Origin: Branchiostoma floridae
Taxonomy: Eukaryota; Chordata; Leptocardii; Amphioxiformes; Branchiostomatidae
Length of the DNA: 64,000 bases
Reading direction: 5' to 3'
Assembly (NCBI RefSeq): GCF_000003815.2
Contig: NC_049993.1
Coordinates: 19,927,649 to 19,991,648 of the forward strand
A program made the translations under genes and the position numbers. The notes below the pieces were generated by a model, which worked only from the letters and a program-made list of their open reading frames with translations, ran no database searches and was not told where the DNA came from. This document shows, in pieces, positions 23,738 through 34,845 of this stretch. Within the stretch, counting starts at the first letter, position 1. The number at the start of each line of letters is the position of its first letter.

Positions 23738-25696
23738 ATGGTTGAGACTCTACCAGATGTGCTGATGTTCCTCCTGGTCATCCTGGGATCAGCAGAAGCG
23801 TCCTGCAACGCCACCTGTCTCCAATCCTGCGACTGCAGCTACCTGGACCTCACCAGCGTTCCACAGGACCTGCCGGCAATCATCACGGACTTGGACTTGG
23901 AATGGAACCAAATCACGACTTTAAGTCGGTCTGATTTGTCACGGTATCGCGGCTTAGAGACTTTAGATTTGGGTGAAAATCTCATCTATGCCATCAACAG
24001 CCAAGCATTTTATTTCTTGTCAAACTTGACCACATTAACGCTTTATAATAACCAGATAACGATTCTCAGATCTGACACCTTCACAGGACTGGAAAACGTG
24101 CATTACCTTTATCTAGGGTATAATGAGATAAGTGATATTCAGAACGGAACTTTCGGTCCAACCCCACATCTGATAGAATTGTACCTGTATAACAACAAGT
24201 TAACAAGCCTCAGATCTGACATGTTCACAGGGCTGGGAAACCTGGAGACCCTTCACTTATACAGTAATGAGATCAGTGATATTCAGGCTGGAACTTTCAG
24301 TTCAACGCCACAACTGAGATACTTGCGTATGGATCAGAACAAGTTGAAAAACCTTGGATCTGACATGTTTACAGGGCTGGGAAACTTGTGGGATCTTTGG
24401 TTGGACAATAGCGAGATCAGCGATATTCAGGCTGGAACTTTCAATTCAATCCCACAACTTTCAGACTTAGGTCTGGGTCATAACAAGTTAACAACCCTCA
24501 GATCTGACATGTTTACAGGGCTCGCGATTTTGAGGGATCTTTGGCTGGACAATAATGAGATCAGCGATATTGAGGCCGGAACTTTCAGTCCAACCCCACA
24601 ATTGCGAGACTTGCGTCTGGATCATAACGTATTAACAAAGATCATACCCGACATGTTTACAGGGCTGGAAAACTTACAGATCCTTTACCTGCAAGATAAC
24701 AAAATTCATGACATTCTGGCTTCAACTTTCAGTTCAACACCACAACTGGGAGTCTTACTCATAGACAATAACAACATCACCATGTTTCCTTTTAGCGATT
24801 TGTCCAATCAAACAATTTATCGTCTTTACCTTGGCAAAAACAAACTAACGACTCTTCCCTCTACTGTATATGACATACTTTCATCAGTTGCCGATGTCAA
24901 CGTTGACAACAACCCTTGGCAGTGTGACTGTAGGATGCTTCCCTTTAGGTCAATGATGAATGAGTCGCATTCGTATGAAAACCAGATCCATTGTTCCGAA
25001 CCGAGCAACTTTCATGGGCAAAAGCTGATAGATATCAGTCCTGAAGATCTGATCTGTGAGGAGCCAACCATTGCAAGGTTTCAACAAATCACAAACAACC
25101 CCTTGGTACAGGGAGATACTCTACGTTTAGTCTGCGAAGCTTCAGGAATCCCCACACCAGACATCACAGTCACCCTCCCATCGGGACTCAACGCAACTGT
25201 TGAGTCAGCTGGGAGAGTGACTGTGGATGTGAATGGTACCATCACCATAACAGATGTTACTGATGCTGATGCTGGTCTGTATGTCTGTATTGCAGTAAGT
25301 CCATCTGGCTCAGGTTCTGCCACCCTGATCGTAGATCCGCCAACAGTTCCCACGACTGTTACGATGTCGTCAATAACTTCCACGCTTGCTACAACCACAA
25401 CATCAACCACCCAAGAAACTACCACTTACCCTGAATCAACCTCCTCTTTCTCTACAACGTTTTCTGTTGTTTCAACATCTTCAAAACATGTTGTTTCAAC
25501 ACCTTCGAAACAACCTGAATCTGCTACCACTTTCTCCCTAACTGCCCTCCTTGGCGCTATCTTTGGTTCCGTGGCCTTTACTGTCCTCATCGGTGGTATC
25601 ATTCTCACCATCTGGTGTAAGAGGAACAGTCAGCACGTAGGGGAAGACTACAGTGTTCTTCTCAACACCACCGACGCTGCAACTACAGCGATCTAA
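23738..25696 (+). CDS. LRR3: LRR-Ig transmembrane receptor, short tail
   Basis: 652 residues. Signal peptide 1-20 (DVLMFLLVILGSAEA), LRRNT about 22-50 with CLQSCDCSY, 14 LRRs to about 388, LRRCT NPWQCDCRM at about 391, one Ig domain at about 440-535 (CEASGIPTPDITV, then DADAGLYVCIA; the usual Ig core Trp is not evident), a Thr/Ser-rich stalk to about 595, and a helix GAIFGSVAFTVLIGGIILTI at about 601-622. The tail is only about 30 residues (ending TTDAATTAI). The full tail of LRR6-LRR8 is still readable after the stop, so the tail was lost by mutation. Probable cell-surface recognition molecule of the LRRIG family; ligand unknown. Confidence 0.9.
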   Translation: MVETLPDVLMFLLVILGSAEASCNATCLQSCDCSYLDLTSVPQDLPAIITDLDLEWNQITTLSRSDLSRYRGLETLDLGENLIYAINSQAFYFLSNLTTLTLYNNQITILRSDTFTGLENVHYLYLGYNEISDIQNGTFGPTPHLIELYLYNNKLTSLRSDMFTGLGNLETLHLYSNEISDIQAGTFSSTPQLRYLRMDQNKLKNLGSDMFTGLGNLWDLWLDNSEISDIQAGTFNSIPQLSDLGLGHNKLTTLRSDMFTGLAILRDLWLDNNEISDIEAGTFSPTPQLRDLRLDHNVLTKIIPDMFTGLENLQILYLQDNKIHDILASTFSSTPQLGVLLIDNNNITMFPFSDLSNQTIYRLYLGKNKLTTLPSTVYDILSSVADVNVDNNPWQCDCRMLPFRSMMNESHSYENQIHCSEPSNFHGQKLIDISPEDLICEEPTIARFQQITNNPLVQGDTLRLVCEASGIPTPDITVTLPSGLNATVESAGRVTVDVNGTITITDVTDADAGLYVCIAVSPSGSGSATLIVDPPTVPTTVTMSSITSTLATTTTSTTQETTTYPESTSSFSTTFSVVSTSSKHVVSTPSKQPESATTFSLTALLGAIFGSVAFTVLIGGIILTIWCKRNSQHVGEDYSVLLNTTDAATTAI

Positions 25697-26070
25697 TACT
25701 CAGACAGGGCAGCACCAAACTATAAGTTATTAGTGAATCTTCAAAATGTATAAGAGACCAGCACCACGCCCCACGGCCAGCTTCCTCGTAGTTTGAGCCT
25801 TACGAAGATGTGGTTCCCCCTCCAAGTATCCCCAGACCTAGAGCTGCAGTTCCAAGGCAATTCGCTACGAGGCAGGCCCTTAGACCACCCAACAGAAACA
25901 ACAATGATCCTCCCCACTTCTCCACTCCCCGTTTAGCGAGTGCTACCGGAACAGCAGCCACTCGTAACCACTTGCGTGTACCACTACCAAACTGTATCAA
26001 ACACTAGGAATGAACAAAAAAACCTCTGGCACCCCAAGCCACTACCACTCTCTATATAGACCTAAACAGC
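25697..26070 (+). pseudogene. LRR3 lost cytoplasmic tail
   Basis: After the TAA, 'ccacggccagcttcctcg' then a stop (TAG) where others have Gln, 'ccttacgaagatgtg' (PYEDV), RPRAAVPRQFATRQALRPPN, PPxFSTPR in place of the SH3 motif and YHYQTVSNTRNEQ. All tail motifs of LRR7/LRR8 are present but interrupted. Confidence 0.85.
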
Positions 26071-26891
26071 CAGCCAGACAAAAGATTATGCCCAACCTTT
26101 AGACGATCTTGAGATCAGAAAGCCCGACGCGATGTAATAACCAGTCTGAATATCACGAAACCATTATAAAGACTTGACGATTAACTTATAAATGAAATTA
26201 TGATATATCAAAAGTTTAAGGTAGGCAACTAACTGTTCAAAGTACAGACGTACCTCAGATATTGGTTGTACAACGATCATGCTTTCGTTTGTAGGCAGGC
26301 TCTAGTGGCAGAATCGGTTCACTGATTAGGCAGTTCTCTTTTAGTTTCAATGTAAGTAAGTTAGTGAATGTTTATGTGCCCCATAGGAACAAAACGTGAA
26401 GTAAGATATTGTTTCGATGGTTTTGTGATGATTATGAAGTTGATAAAGCATTTACATGATACATGTATCTATGTAGTGTTGTTTGTGTATGTGTGTGTGA
26501 GTGTGTGTGTGTACGTACGTGTTCATGTATATGTGTGTGTTATTTGTATGTATGTATGTGTGTCTGTACATGTATGTGTGGATTGTATGTACACGTCTAT
26601 AGAAGTTGACATGGTAGAGCAGAGAGTTGAACATCTTAGGGGATAGGGTCTCATATCATTTGTTTAAACTACCAACCTAGGGGATATTTTCTACTTACAA
26701 CATACATTTGGGAGATTTGAATGTGGCTTAATAGAACATTTCTGTTTGGACCAATGGCATTATAAAGAAAATGAAGTAGTTACTTCAGAGCTTCATAACT
26801 CCGTTAACAAGAACAGTGCCACACTTTGTAAAGTTTTGCATTAGTCTGTGCGGGGCTTCAATTGCTGTTGGTGATAGTGATCACGGATCCT
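26071..26891 (+). other. LRR3 3' flank, shared module with GT microsatellite
   Basis: Contains 'ggtaggcaactaactgttca', 'gattatgaagttgataaagc', a GT-rich run at 26485-26580, and 'gggatagggtctcatatcat'. The same order is seen after LRR2, LRR4, LRR5 and LRR6. Confidence 0.7.
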
Positions 26892-27082
26892 AATGAATGT
26901 TTAACCACTCAGACAAATCAGCCGCGTCACAACAGGAGAACTGTAAACGTCTAACTAGGTCAGTCGCTGCTGTTTGTCACATACGCGTAAGAACTGCATA
27001 GAGCAGATAGATGTCTTACAGGCACAACAGTTAGAGAAGAAACAAGAACTTCCCTCACGTCTTCCTGACAACAGGTGCACAC
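26892..27082 (+). promoter_or_regulatory. LRR4 leader region: HNF1-like motif and first leader exon
   Basis: AATGAATGTTTAACC at 26892-26906, 'gcgtaagaactgcatagagc', 'cacaacagttagagaagaaa'. Its donor lies in the following N gap (27083-27182). Confidence 0.55.
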
Positions 27083-27182
27083 NNNNNNNNNNNNNNNNNN
27101 NNNNNNNNNNNNNNNNNNNNNNNNNNNNNNNNNNNNNNNNNNNNNNNNNNNNNNNNNNNNNNNNNNNNNNNNNNNNNNNNNN
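27083..27182. other. Assembly gap (100 N)
   Basis: Run of N. Confidence 0.99.
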
Positions 27183-27254
27183 GATGAGTTTATTGTATGA
27201 TGATAGAAAGCACATTTCAGTGGGTGAGTCAAGTGTTGTTTCTGTTGCTCCCAG

Positions 27255-27337
27255 GTTTACTACCAATCACCAAGTGTGTGGTAGTACTGCTGAACAGTCT
27301 GTACCTAGCAATCAATCTGCAAGTCGTCACTATCCAG
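27255..27337 (+). other. LRR4 second leader exon
   Basis: Acceptor GCTCCCAG; 83 bp; ends 'actatccag' before GTAAGA. Almost identical to the LRR3 exon at 23369-23451. Confidence 0.7.
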
Positions 27338-27603
27338 GTAAGATTTGCCCCAGCTGTCCATATTGTATCCTCTCTACAAAAGAGGCCTGTGAAATGTACA
27401 ACATTCATAAAATTTTCTTCCTTGTGTGATATATTGATTACATTCAAACCAAACTGATTGATTATTGTCCTCTCTCCACGAGAGTGACATGTGCAATCAT
27501 GAAGAAGAGTGATGGTTGTCACTCGAAACGTCTGGAGGTAAATCAACGGAATTGTATTTCACAAAGAAAGTCCTTGATGTTGTGCCATTACAGGAAGTGC
27601 ATC

Positions 27604-29472
27604 ATGAGTAGGAAGCAACCAGGTGTGCTGATGTTCCTCCTGGTCGCCCTTAATATGTGGGGATCAGCATCAGCTGACTGCAGCTCCTCTTGTTCATCAG
27701 GTTTCTGCGACTGCAGCAATCTGAACCTCTCCAGCGTTCAACAGGACCTGCCAACAAACATCACGAGGTTGAATTTGGCATACAACCAAATTACAACTTT
27801 AAGTCAGTCCGATTTCTCACGTTATAGGAGCTTAGAAACCTTAAGTCTTAATGACAATCGCATATCTACCATCTATAGCCAAGCATTTTATTTCTTGTCA
27901 AACTTGACGACATTGCAGCTTTCTTATAACCAGATAGCAAGCCTCAGATCTGACATGTTCACAGGGCTGGGAAACCTGGAGACCCTTCGGTTAGACAATA
28001 ACGAGATCAGTGACATTCAGACTGGAACTTTCGATTTATCACCACGATTGAGGGACTTGCGTCTGGAAAATAATAGGCTAACAAGCATCAGATCTGACAT
28101 ATTTACAGGGCTGGGAAGCTTGGAGTACCTTTTCGTATACGATAATGATATCAGTGATATTCAGGCTGGAACTTTCGATTTAACACCACAGTTGAGAATC
28201 TTACACCTGAGTAATAACAACTTAACCATTCTCAGAGCTGACATGTTCACGGGGCTGGACAACTTGTACACCCTTTTCTTAGCCAATAATGAGATCGGTG
28301 ACATTCAGGCTGGAACTGGTAGTGCAACACCACAACTGAGAATCTTGTGGCTGAATGGTAACAGGCTAACAAACCTCAGGTCTGACATGTTCACAGGGCT
28401 GGGGAACGTGCAGACCCTTTACCTGCAAGGAAACGAAATTCGTGATATTCAGGCTGGAACTTTCAGTTCAACCCCACAACTGAGAAACTTGCTCCTGAGT
28501 AATAACACCTTAACAAACCTCAGATCCGACATGTTCACAGGGCTGGGGAACTTGTGGGATCTTCGGCTGGACAATAATGAGATCATTGATCTACAAATCG
28601 GGACTTTCAGCTCAACACCACAACTGACAGACTTGCATCTTGGTCATAACAAGCTCACTACCCTCAGATCTGACATGTTTACAGGGCTCGGGATTTTGAG
28701 GGATCTTTGGCTGGACAATAATGAGATCAGTAAAATACAGACTGGAACTTTAAGTTCAACTCCAGAACTGAGAGACTTGCATCTGGATCATAACAAGTTA
28801 ACAAACATCAGATCCGACATGTTTACAGGGCTCGGTATTTTGTCAGATCTTTGGCTGGACAATAATGAGATCAGTGACATTGAGCCTGGCACTTTCAGCC
28901 CAAACTCACAATTGAGAGACTTGCGTTTAGATCATAATAAGTTAACAAACCTCGGACCCGACATGCTTGCAGGGCTGGGGAACTTGGAGTACCTTTACCT
29001 GCAAGATAATGGCATTCATGACAGTCTGGCTTCAACTTTCAGTCCAACACCAAAACTGGGAGTCTTGCTCCTGTACAACAACAACATCACAATGTTTCCA
29101 TTCGACGATTTGTCCAACCACACAATTTATCGTCTTTATCTTCACAATAACAAACTAACGACTCTTTCGTCTACGGCATTTGACGTACTTTCATCGATTT
29201 CTTATGTCAACATAAACCACAACCCCTGGCAGTGTGACTGTAGGATGGCGGACTTTAGGTTACAGATGACAGGGTCGTATTCATTTGAAAACCAAATCAA
29301 CTGTTCACAACCCAGCAACTTCCGTGGGCAAAGCTTGATAGATATCAGTCCTGAAGATCTGATATGTGACGATGTGCAGACAGTGCCCACGACAGTGACT
29401 TCCCCTCCTGCTATAACCCCTACCTTGTCCCTAGCTCTACTCTTAGGCGCTGTATTCGGCTCAATTATCTAG
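27604..29472 (+). CDS. LRR4: LRR protein, transmembrane segment interrupted by transposon
   Basis: 622 residues as read. ATG at 27604, ten bases after the acceptor TTACAG; the frame is open 40 codons upstream but that part is intron. Signal peptide (KQPGVLMFLLVALNMWGSASA), LRRNT with CSSGFCDCS, 20 LRRs, LRRCT NPWQCDCRM at about 538, no Ig domain, a short Thr/Pro stalk, then only the start of the membrane helix (LALLLGAVFGSII). The stop TAG at 29470-29472 is the first three bases of an inserted element. The rest of the helix and a short tail follow in frame after the element at 30882. The reference allele therefore probably makes a protein with a defective anchor. Confidence 0.85.
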   Translation: MSRKQPGVLMFLLVALNMWGSASADCSSSCSSGFCDCSNLNLSSVQQDLPTNITRLNLAYNQITTLSQSDFSRYRSLETLSLNDNRISTIYSQAFYFLSNLTTLQLSYNQIASLRSDMFTGLGNLETLRLDNNEISDIQTGTFDLSPRLRDLRLENNRLTSIRSDIFTGLGSLEYLFVYDNDISDIQAGTFDLTPQLRILHLSNNNLTILRADMFTGLDNLYTLFLANNEIGDIQAGTGSATPQLRILWLNGNRLTNLRSDMFTGLGNVQTLYLQGNEIRDIQAGTFSSTPQLRNLLLSNNTLTNLRSDMFTGLGNLWDLRLDNNEIIDLQIGTFSSTPQLTDLHLGHNKLTTLRSDMFTGLGILRDLWLDNNEISKIQTGTLSSTPELRDLHLDHNKLTNIRSDMFTGLGILSDLWLDNNEISDIEPGTFSPNSQLRDLRLDHNKLTNLGPDMLAGLGNLEYLYLQDNGIHDSLASTFSPTPKLGVLLLYNNNITMFPFDDLSNHTIYRLYLHNNKLTTLSSTAFDVLSSISYVNINHNPWQCDCRMADFRLQMTGSYSFENQINCSQPSNFRGQSLIDISPEDLICDDVQTVPTTVTSPPAITPTLSLALLLGAVFGSII

Positions 29473-30881
29473 TCTCTACCAGACTCCGGATCGCTGGAAA
29501 ATCCGAGCAAATCACGCAAATGCTGCACGTTGCCATAGTAGTGTTTTATGTTTATGTACATTATTGGGATGACGACAATAAAATGTTGGAGTGTCAAATT
29601 GGGGTATATTTCAACCTCTAAAGATATCGAATTGGGGCATGTTTTTAACCTACAAAGCGTATAGACCCAAGTCAATAGAGCAATTCATCAATGCTATCCC
29701 CAATTAGCATTGTACAGTAGATGTTGAATCATAGTTGACATCCATTGATCTGGCTTTCTGTTCTCACTATCAGCTCTCACGAAGCCGATTGTCTTCTGCT
29801 TTTCCCTTCGTCCTTAGAGACTTTATCCGTTTTATCAAAGATGANNNNNNNNNNNNNNNNNNNNNNNNNNNNNNNNNNNNNNNNNNNNNNNNNNNNNNNN
29901 NNNNNNNNNNNNNNNNNNNNNNNNNNNNNNNNNNNNNNNNNNNNNNNNNNNNNNNNNNNNNNNNNNNNNNNNNNNNNNNNNNNNNNNNNNNNNNNNNNNN
30001 NNNNNNNNNNNNNNNNNNNNNNNNNNNNNNNNNNNNNNNNNNNNNNNNNNNNNNNNNNNNNNNNNNNNNNNNNNNNNNNNNNNNNNNNNNNNNNNNNNNN
30101 NNNNNNNNNNNNNNNNNNNNNNNNNNNNNNNNNNNNNNNNNNNNNNNNNNNNNNNNNNNNNNNNNNNNNNNNNNNNNNNNNNNNNNNNNNNNNNNNNNNN
30201 NNNNNNNNNNNNNNNNNNNNNNNNNNNNNNNNNNNNNNNNNNNNNNNNNNNNNNNNNNNNNNNNNNNNNNNNNNNNNNNNNNNNNNNNNNNNNNNNNNNN
30301 NNNNNNNNNNNNNNNNNNNNNNNNNNNNNNNNNNNNNNNNNNNNNNNNNNNNNNNNNNNNNNNNNNNNNNNNNNNNNNNNNNNNNNNNNNNNNNNNNNNN
30401 NNNNNNNNNNNNNNNNNNNNNNNNNNNNNNNNNNNNNNNNNNNNNNNNNNNNNNNNNNNNNNNNNNNNNNNNNNNNNNNNNNNNNNNNNNNNNNNNNNNN
30501 NNNNNNNNNNNNNNNNNNNNNNNNNNNNNNNNNNNNNNNNNNNNNNNNNNNNNNNNNNNNNNNNNNNNNNNNNNNNNNNNNNNNNNNNNNNNNNNNNNNN
30601 NNNNNNNNNNNNNNNNNNNNNNNNNNNNNNNNNNNNNNNNNNNNNNNNNNNNNNNNNNNNNNNNNNNNNNNNNNNNNNNNNNNNNNNNNNNNNNNNNNNN
30701 NNNNNNNNNNNNNNNNNNNNNNNNNNNNNNNNNNNNNNNNNNNNNNNNNNNNNNNNNNNNNNNNNNNNNNNNNNNNNNNNNNATGGCCGGTTATATTCCT
30801 CTGGCCGGCTTACTCCTCTGATTTGTTCCATTTCTTCGATTTTTCCAGCGATCCGGAGTCTGGTAGAGACTATCAATTATC
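29461..30881. mobile_element. Inverted-repeat DNA transposon in LRR4 with 9-bp target duplication
   Basis: Perfect 32-bp terminal inverted repeats at 29470-29501 and 30841-30872 (starting TAGTCTCTACCAGACTCC). They are flanked by the direct repeat TCAATTATC at 29461-29469 and 30873-30881. Element length is about 1.4 kb, including 938 N (29845-30782). The visible parts hold no transposase. A 9-bp duplication fits Mutator-like elements best; hAT (8 bp) is less likely. Confidence 0.9.
29845..30782. other. Assembly gap (938 N) inside the LRR4 transposon
   Basis: Run of N. Any transposase gene would be hidden here. Confidence 0.99.
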
Positions 30882-31250
30882 AGTGCCCTCATCATTGGTG
30901 GCATCATTCTCACAATCTGGCGTAGGAGGAATAAAGACAGTTCTCCTCAAGGTTTAAGCATTGTTTTTACCAACACAAACAGCACAGTAACTGTCATAAC
31001 GGAGAGTTAGACAGATCTGCCCCAACCTATGAGTGATACCTCAAATGTTGAACATGTCCAACGGCCAACATCCTTCAACTAACTTAATTCCAGACACAGA
31101 GATGCAGTTCTGATACAAACCGCTAGAAGGCAACACTCCTCACAATAACCTTCCCCACTTCCATCTCCCAGCACAGCTGGAATTTACAAAAAAAATTAAT
31201 GACACTCCAAGCCACTTCCAGTCTCTAAGAAAGACCTAGATTGCCATCCC
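30882..31250 (+). pseudogene. LRR4 second half of membrane helix, tail and tail relic
   Basis: Resumes in frame as SALIIGGIILTIWRRRNKDS and runs to VITES and a TAG at 31008-31010. Beyond the stop lie degraded tail words ('ccaacggccaacatccttc', 'ccttccccacttccatctcc', 'ccacttccagtctctaag'). Confidence 0.8.
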
Positions 31251-31380
31251 GAATTTTAGACACCAAGCCAAAAGATTACATGCCAACTCTTAAGACAGAA
31301 TAATCAGCCTAGACACCACACACCCATCCCAAAGACTTAACAGCTAGTGGAAAGACTAAATAAGCACAATCGGCATGATT

Positions 31381-31662
31381 TGCCCCCAAGACATGAGTGA
31401 TTCCTCAAATGCCAGAAACCCAGAACGCATCACGCATCCAGGTTCCTCGCAGTTTGAGTTTTACTCCCAGACCAAGAGATGCATATCCGAGACAACCCGC
31501 TACGGGGCAGGCCCTTGAATCACCCAACGGAAGCGACAATGAGCCTCCCCCACTTCCCCCTCCACTGTTAGCAAATGCTCCCGGATCGGCAGTCGCTCCT
31601 GTCAACTTGCACCATTACCAACCGCTATCAAACCCTAGGGATGAACAGAATAATGAATGAAG
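31381..31662 (+). pseudogene. Second, better preserved receptor tail relic
   Basis: Starts 'aagacatgagtgattcctc' and reads RPRDAYPRQPATGQALESPN, EPPPLPPPLLAN and HHYQPLSNPRDEQNNE. It carries the SH3-type proline run and one YQPL motif but no transmembrane segment. So LRR4 is followed by two tail copies in tandem. Confidence 0.8.
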
Positions 31663-32212
31663 ACCTTTATTGATGCTACTATTTCGTAATCATTATTATC
31701 AAACAAAATAATTCCGGCACCCCAAACCATTACCAGTCTGTAAGACACAAACGGGAAGCATACCTATGAAATGTCAAATTTTATAATAATGGAGTCAAAA
31801 GAAAGACTGAAAACCAGCCTGTATATCACATTACGACTCGATCATTAATTTTATAGATGTGATTGCGATTCATAGAATTAAGGCAGGCAACTAAATGTTT
31901 ATAAGTACAGACGTACCTTAGATGTTAACTGATCATGCTTTAATTTGTAGGTAGGTTCTAGTGGCAGAATATTGTTTAACTTATTAGGCCTTTTTTGTTT
32001 TACTTTCAAAGTAATATGTACAATTGTATGAGATTTAGTTGTTATGATTTTCAAGCTGAAGTTTTGCTGACTTATAGTAGTGAATGTGTGCGTGCCCCGT
32101 AGAAACAAAACATGAAGTAAGATTTTGTCTGGAGGGTTTTGTGATAATTATGAAGTTGATAAAGTATTTACATGATACACGTGTCTTTGTTTTGTTGTGT
32201 ATTTTGTGTATG
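31663..32212 (+). other. LRR4 3' flank module
   Basis: 'aaggcaggcaactaaatg', 'ggtaggttctagtggcagaat', 'attatgaagttgataaagt' as in the other units, then N at 32213-32312. Confidence 0.65.
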
Positions 32213-32312
32213 NNNNNNNNNNNNNNNNNNNNNNNNNNNNNNNNNNNNNNNNNNNNNNNNNNNNNNNNNNNNNNNNNNNNNNNNNNNNNNNNNNNNNNNN
32301 NNNNNNNNNNNN
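32213..32312. other. Assembly gap (100 N)
   Basis: Run of N replacing the GT run seen in other units. Confidence 0.99.
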
Positions 32313-32339
32313 GTACTTGTGAGTATCAGCTCATAACCC

Positions 32340-32440
32340 TACAGTATTCAGAGTAAGCCATGAGCGGAGGGGGAAAGACCACGGGCCAGAGGAGCAGAGC
32401 GCCGGGGAAGAACTAAGAGACAAAAAGGGAAAAGAGAGAG
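32340..32440 (+). other. Candidate unrelated leader exon of LRR5
   Basis: A purine-rich stretch ('gagcggagggggaaag' to 'gggaaaagagagag') ends at a consensus donor GTAAGG (32441). The usual leader exon and HNF1-like motif are not visible for this unit, although the gap at 32213-32312 could hide part. Confidence 0.3.
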
Positions 32441-32662
32441 GTAAGGAGGACGGGAGAGGAAACAGAGAAAAAAGGGACCCATTTGAAAAAAGAAATGGTC
32501 AGCAAAAGTGTATTGTGAGCCAAAGAAAAAAAGGCCCGAGATATCCTGCTATGGAGGCTAGGAAATCCCTGATTCCTGAAGTTAGATATGATGCAAACCA
32601 TCGAGTATGTATTCTATAGTATGTCTTGTCTTGCATCTTTGTACCATAACAGGGCGTGCAGC

Positions 32663-34480
32663 ATGAGTGAGAAGGTACCAGGCGTGTTGATGTTCCTCCT
32701 AGCCGTCCTGTGGCTGTCCGGATCATCAGAAGCTGATGACTGCAACGTTAACTCCTCTTGTACATCCGATCGTTATTCTACATCCTGCTACTGCGACTTT
32801 CTAGGCCTCACCAGCGTTCCACAGGACCTACCCACAAACATCACGGTCTTGTACTTGGAATGGAATGAAATCACATCTTTAAGTCAGTCCGATTTCACAC
32901 GTTATAGAAGCTTACAGACCTTAGAAATTGGTCACAATAACATCTCCACCATCAATAGCCAGGCATTTCATTTCTTGTCAAACTTGTTCACATTACGACT
33001 TGCTTTTAATCAATTAACAGTTCTCAGAGCTGACATGTTTACAGGGCTGGGAAACTTGCAGGAACTTGAGATAAACTATGGCCAAATCAATGATATTCAG
33101 GCTGGAACGTTCAGTCCAACACCACAACTGAGAAGATTGTACCTTGATGATAACAAGTTAACAATCCTCAGGTCTGACATGTTCACAGGGCTGGCGAACT
33201 TGCAGGAACTTGACTTAACCGATGATAAGATCAGCGATATTCAGGCTGGAACATTCAGTTCCACACCACAACTGACAGACTTGCGTCTAGAGCAAAACAG
33301 GTTAACCATCCTCAGATCTGAAATGTTTACAGGGCTAGGAAACTTGCAGACCCTTAACCTAATAAGTAACAAAATTCATGATATTCAGGCTGGAACTTTC
33401 AGTCCAACACCACAGCTGAGAGAATTGTACCTTGGGCATAACAACTTAACAATCCTCAGACCTGACATGTTCACAGGGCTTGGGAACGTAAACACACTTA
33501 GCCTCGTCAATAACAAAATTCATGACATTCAGGATGGAACTTTCAGTCCAACACCGCAGCTGGGGGACTTGCCGCTATCCAACAACCACATCACCATGTT
33601 TCCCGTCAACGACTTGTCTAAACTTCAAACAGTCTATGGTCTTAACCTTGACAATAACAAATTGACAACTCTTCCCTCTAACGCCTATAACATCCTCTCG
33701 TCAATCCCTGGTGTGAATATCGACAACAACCCCTGGCAGTGTGACTGTTGGATGCTTCCCTTCAGATTAACGATGAACGAGTCACATGCATTTGAAAACC
33801 AGATTAATTGTTCCCAACCTAACAACGTACATGGACAACAACTTCTAGATATCAAATTTCACAATCTATTTTCAGACTGTGAAGAACCTACCATAAGGTT
33901 TAACGAAATTCAAAACAGTCCCTTAGTGCAAGGTGATACTCTCCATTTGGTCTGCGAAGCTTCAGGAATCCCCACACCAGGCATCACAGTCATTCTCCCA
34001 TCTGGACTGAATGTAACTGTTGAGTCAGGTGAGAGGGTGACTGTGGATGTCAATGGTACAATCACCATAAGAAACGTTACTGCAGCAGATGAGGGTCTGT
34101 ACGTCTGTTTTGGAGCCAATCTAGCTGGCTCAGCTTCTGCCACCCTGATCGTACATCTACCAACACTTTCCACGACCACTTTGATACCATCAGTGACTTC
34201 CCCTCTTGGTACAACCTCAAACAGCCCAGAAAGTAGCACCTACCCTGAATCTACTTTCTTTTTCTCTACACCCTTTTCTGTTATCACAACACCTTCAAAA
34301 CAACCTGACTCTCCCCCCACATTCTCGCTATCTGCACTTCTTGGCGCTATCGTTGGTTCAATAGCTGGTACTATCCTTATCGGTGTTATCATTCTCACCA
34401 TCTGGTATAAGAGGAACTCCAAAGGTCCCGGCTACAATGTTCTCTTTAACTCCACCAACGCCACATCTGATGTGATCTAA
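32663..34480 (+). CDS. LRR5: LRR-Ig transmembrane receptor, short tail
   Basis: 605 residues. ATG at 32663, twelve bases after the acceptor CATAACAG. Signal peptide with VPGVLMFLLAVLWLSGSSEA, LRRNT with extra residues (CTSDRYSTSCYCD), 12 LRRs, LRRCT NPWQCDCWM at about 354, one Ig domain at about 406-500 (CEASGIPTPGITV; DEGLYVCFG), a Ser/Thr/Pro stalk, then a helix GAIVGSIAGTILIGVIILTI at about 558-580. The tail is about 25 residues (NVLFNSTNATSDVI). The longer tail survives as a relic after the stop. Close to LRR3 in Ig and stalk sequence. Confidence 0.9.
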   Translation: MSEKVPGVLMFLLAVLWLSGSSEADDCNVNSSCTSDRYSTSCYCDFLGLTSVPQDLPTNITVLYLEWNEITSLSQSDFTRYRSLQTLEIGHNNISTINSQAFHFLSNLFTLRLAFNQLTVLRADMFTGLGNLQELEINYGQINDIQAGTFSPTPQLRRLYLDDNKLTILRSDMFTGLANLQELDLTDDKISDIQAGTFSSTPQLTDLRLEQNRLTILRSEMFTGLGNLQTLNLISNKIHDIQAGTFSPTPQLRELYLGHNNLTILRPDMFTGLGNVNTLSLVNNKIHDIQDGTFSPTPQLGDLPLSNNHITMFPVNDLSKLQTVYGLNLDNNKLTTLPSNAYNILSSIPGVNIDNNPWQCDCWMLPFRLTMNESHAFENQINCSQPNNVHGQQLLDIKFHNLFSDCEEPTIRFNEIQNSPLVQGDTLHLVCEASGIPTPGITVILPSGLNVTVESGERVTVDVNGTITIRNVTAADEGLYVCFGANLAGSASATLIVHLPTLSTTTLIPSVTSPLGTTSNSPESSTYPESTFFFSTPFSVITTPSKQPDSPPTFSLSALLGAIVGSIAGTILIGVIILTIWYKRNSKGPGYNVLFNSTNATSDVI

Positions 34481-34845
34481 TGCTCAGACAGGGCAGCCCC
34501 CAAGTATGAGTGAATCTTTAAACGTTAGAAACCCACATCACGTCTAACTGTCACAATTTGGGCCTTGAGAAGATGTGGTACCACTCCAATTAACTCCAAA
34601 CCTAGAGGTGCAATTCAAAGGCAACCTGCTACGAGGCAGGCGATCAGACCACCCATCAGAAACAACACTTCTAACAATGATCCTCCCCCACTTCCCCCTC
34701 CCCGTCTAGCGAGTGAACCCAGACCAGCAGCAGTAGTTCCTGAAACCATGCACCACAACAAACCTCTGTCAAACACCAGGAATGAACAAAATAACAATAA
34801 CCGTGGCATCCCAGATCACTACCAGTCTCAAAGAAAGACCTGAAC
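34481..34845 (+). pseudogene. LRR5 lost cytoplasmic tail
   Basis: Relic reads PINSKPRGAIQRQPATRQAI, PPPLPPPRLASEPRP, HHNKPLSNTRNEQNNNN and DHYQSQRKT. The first YQxL is changed (HNKPL) and the second is YQSQ, so both tyrosine motifs are damaged, as expected for non-coding drift. Confidence 0.85.
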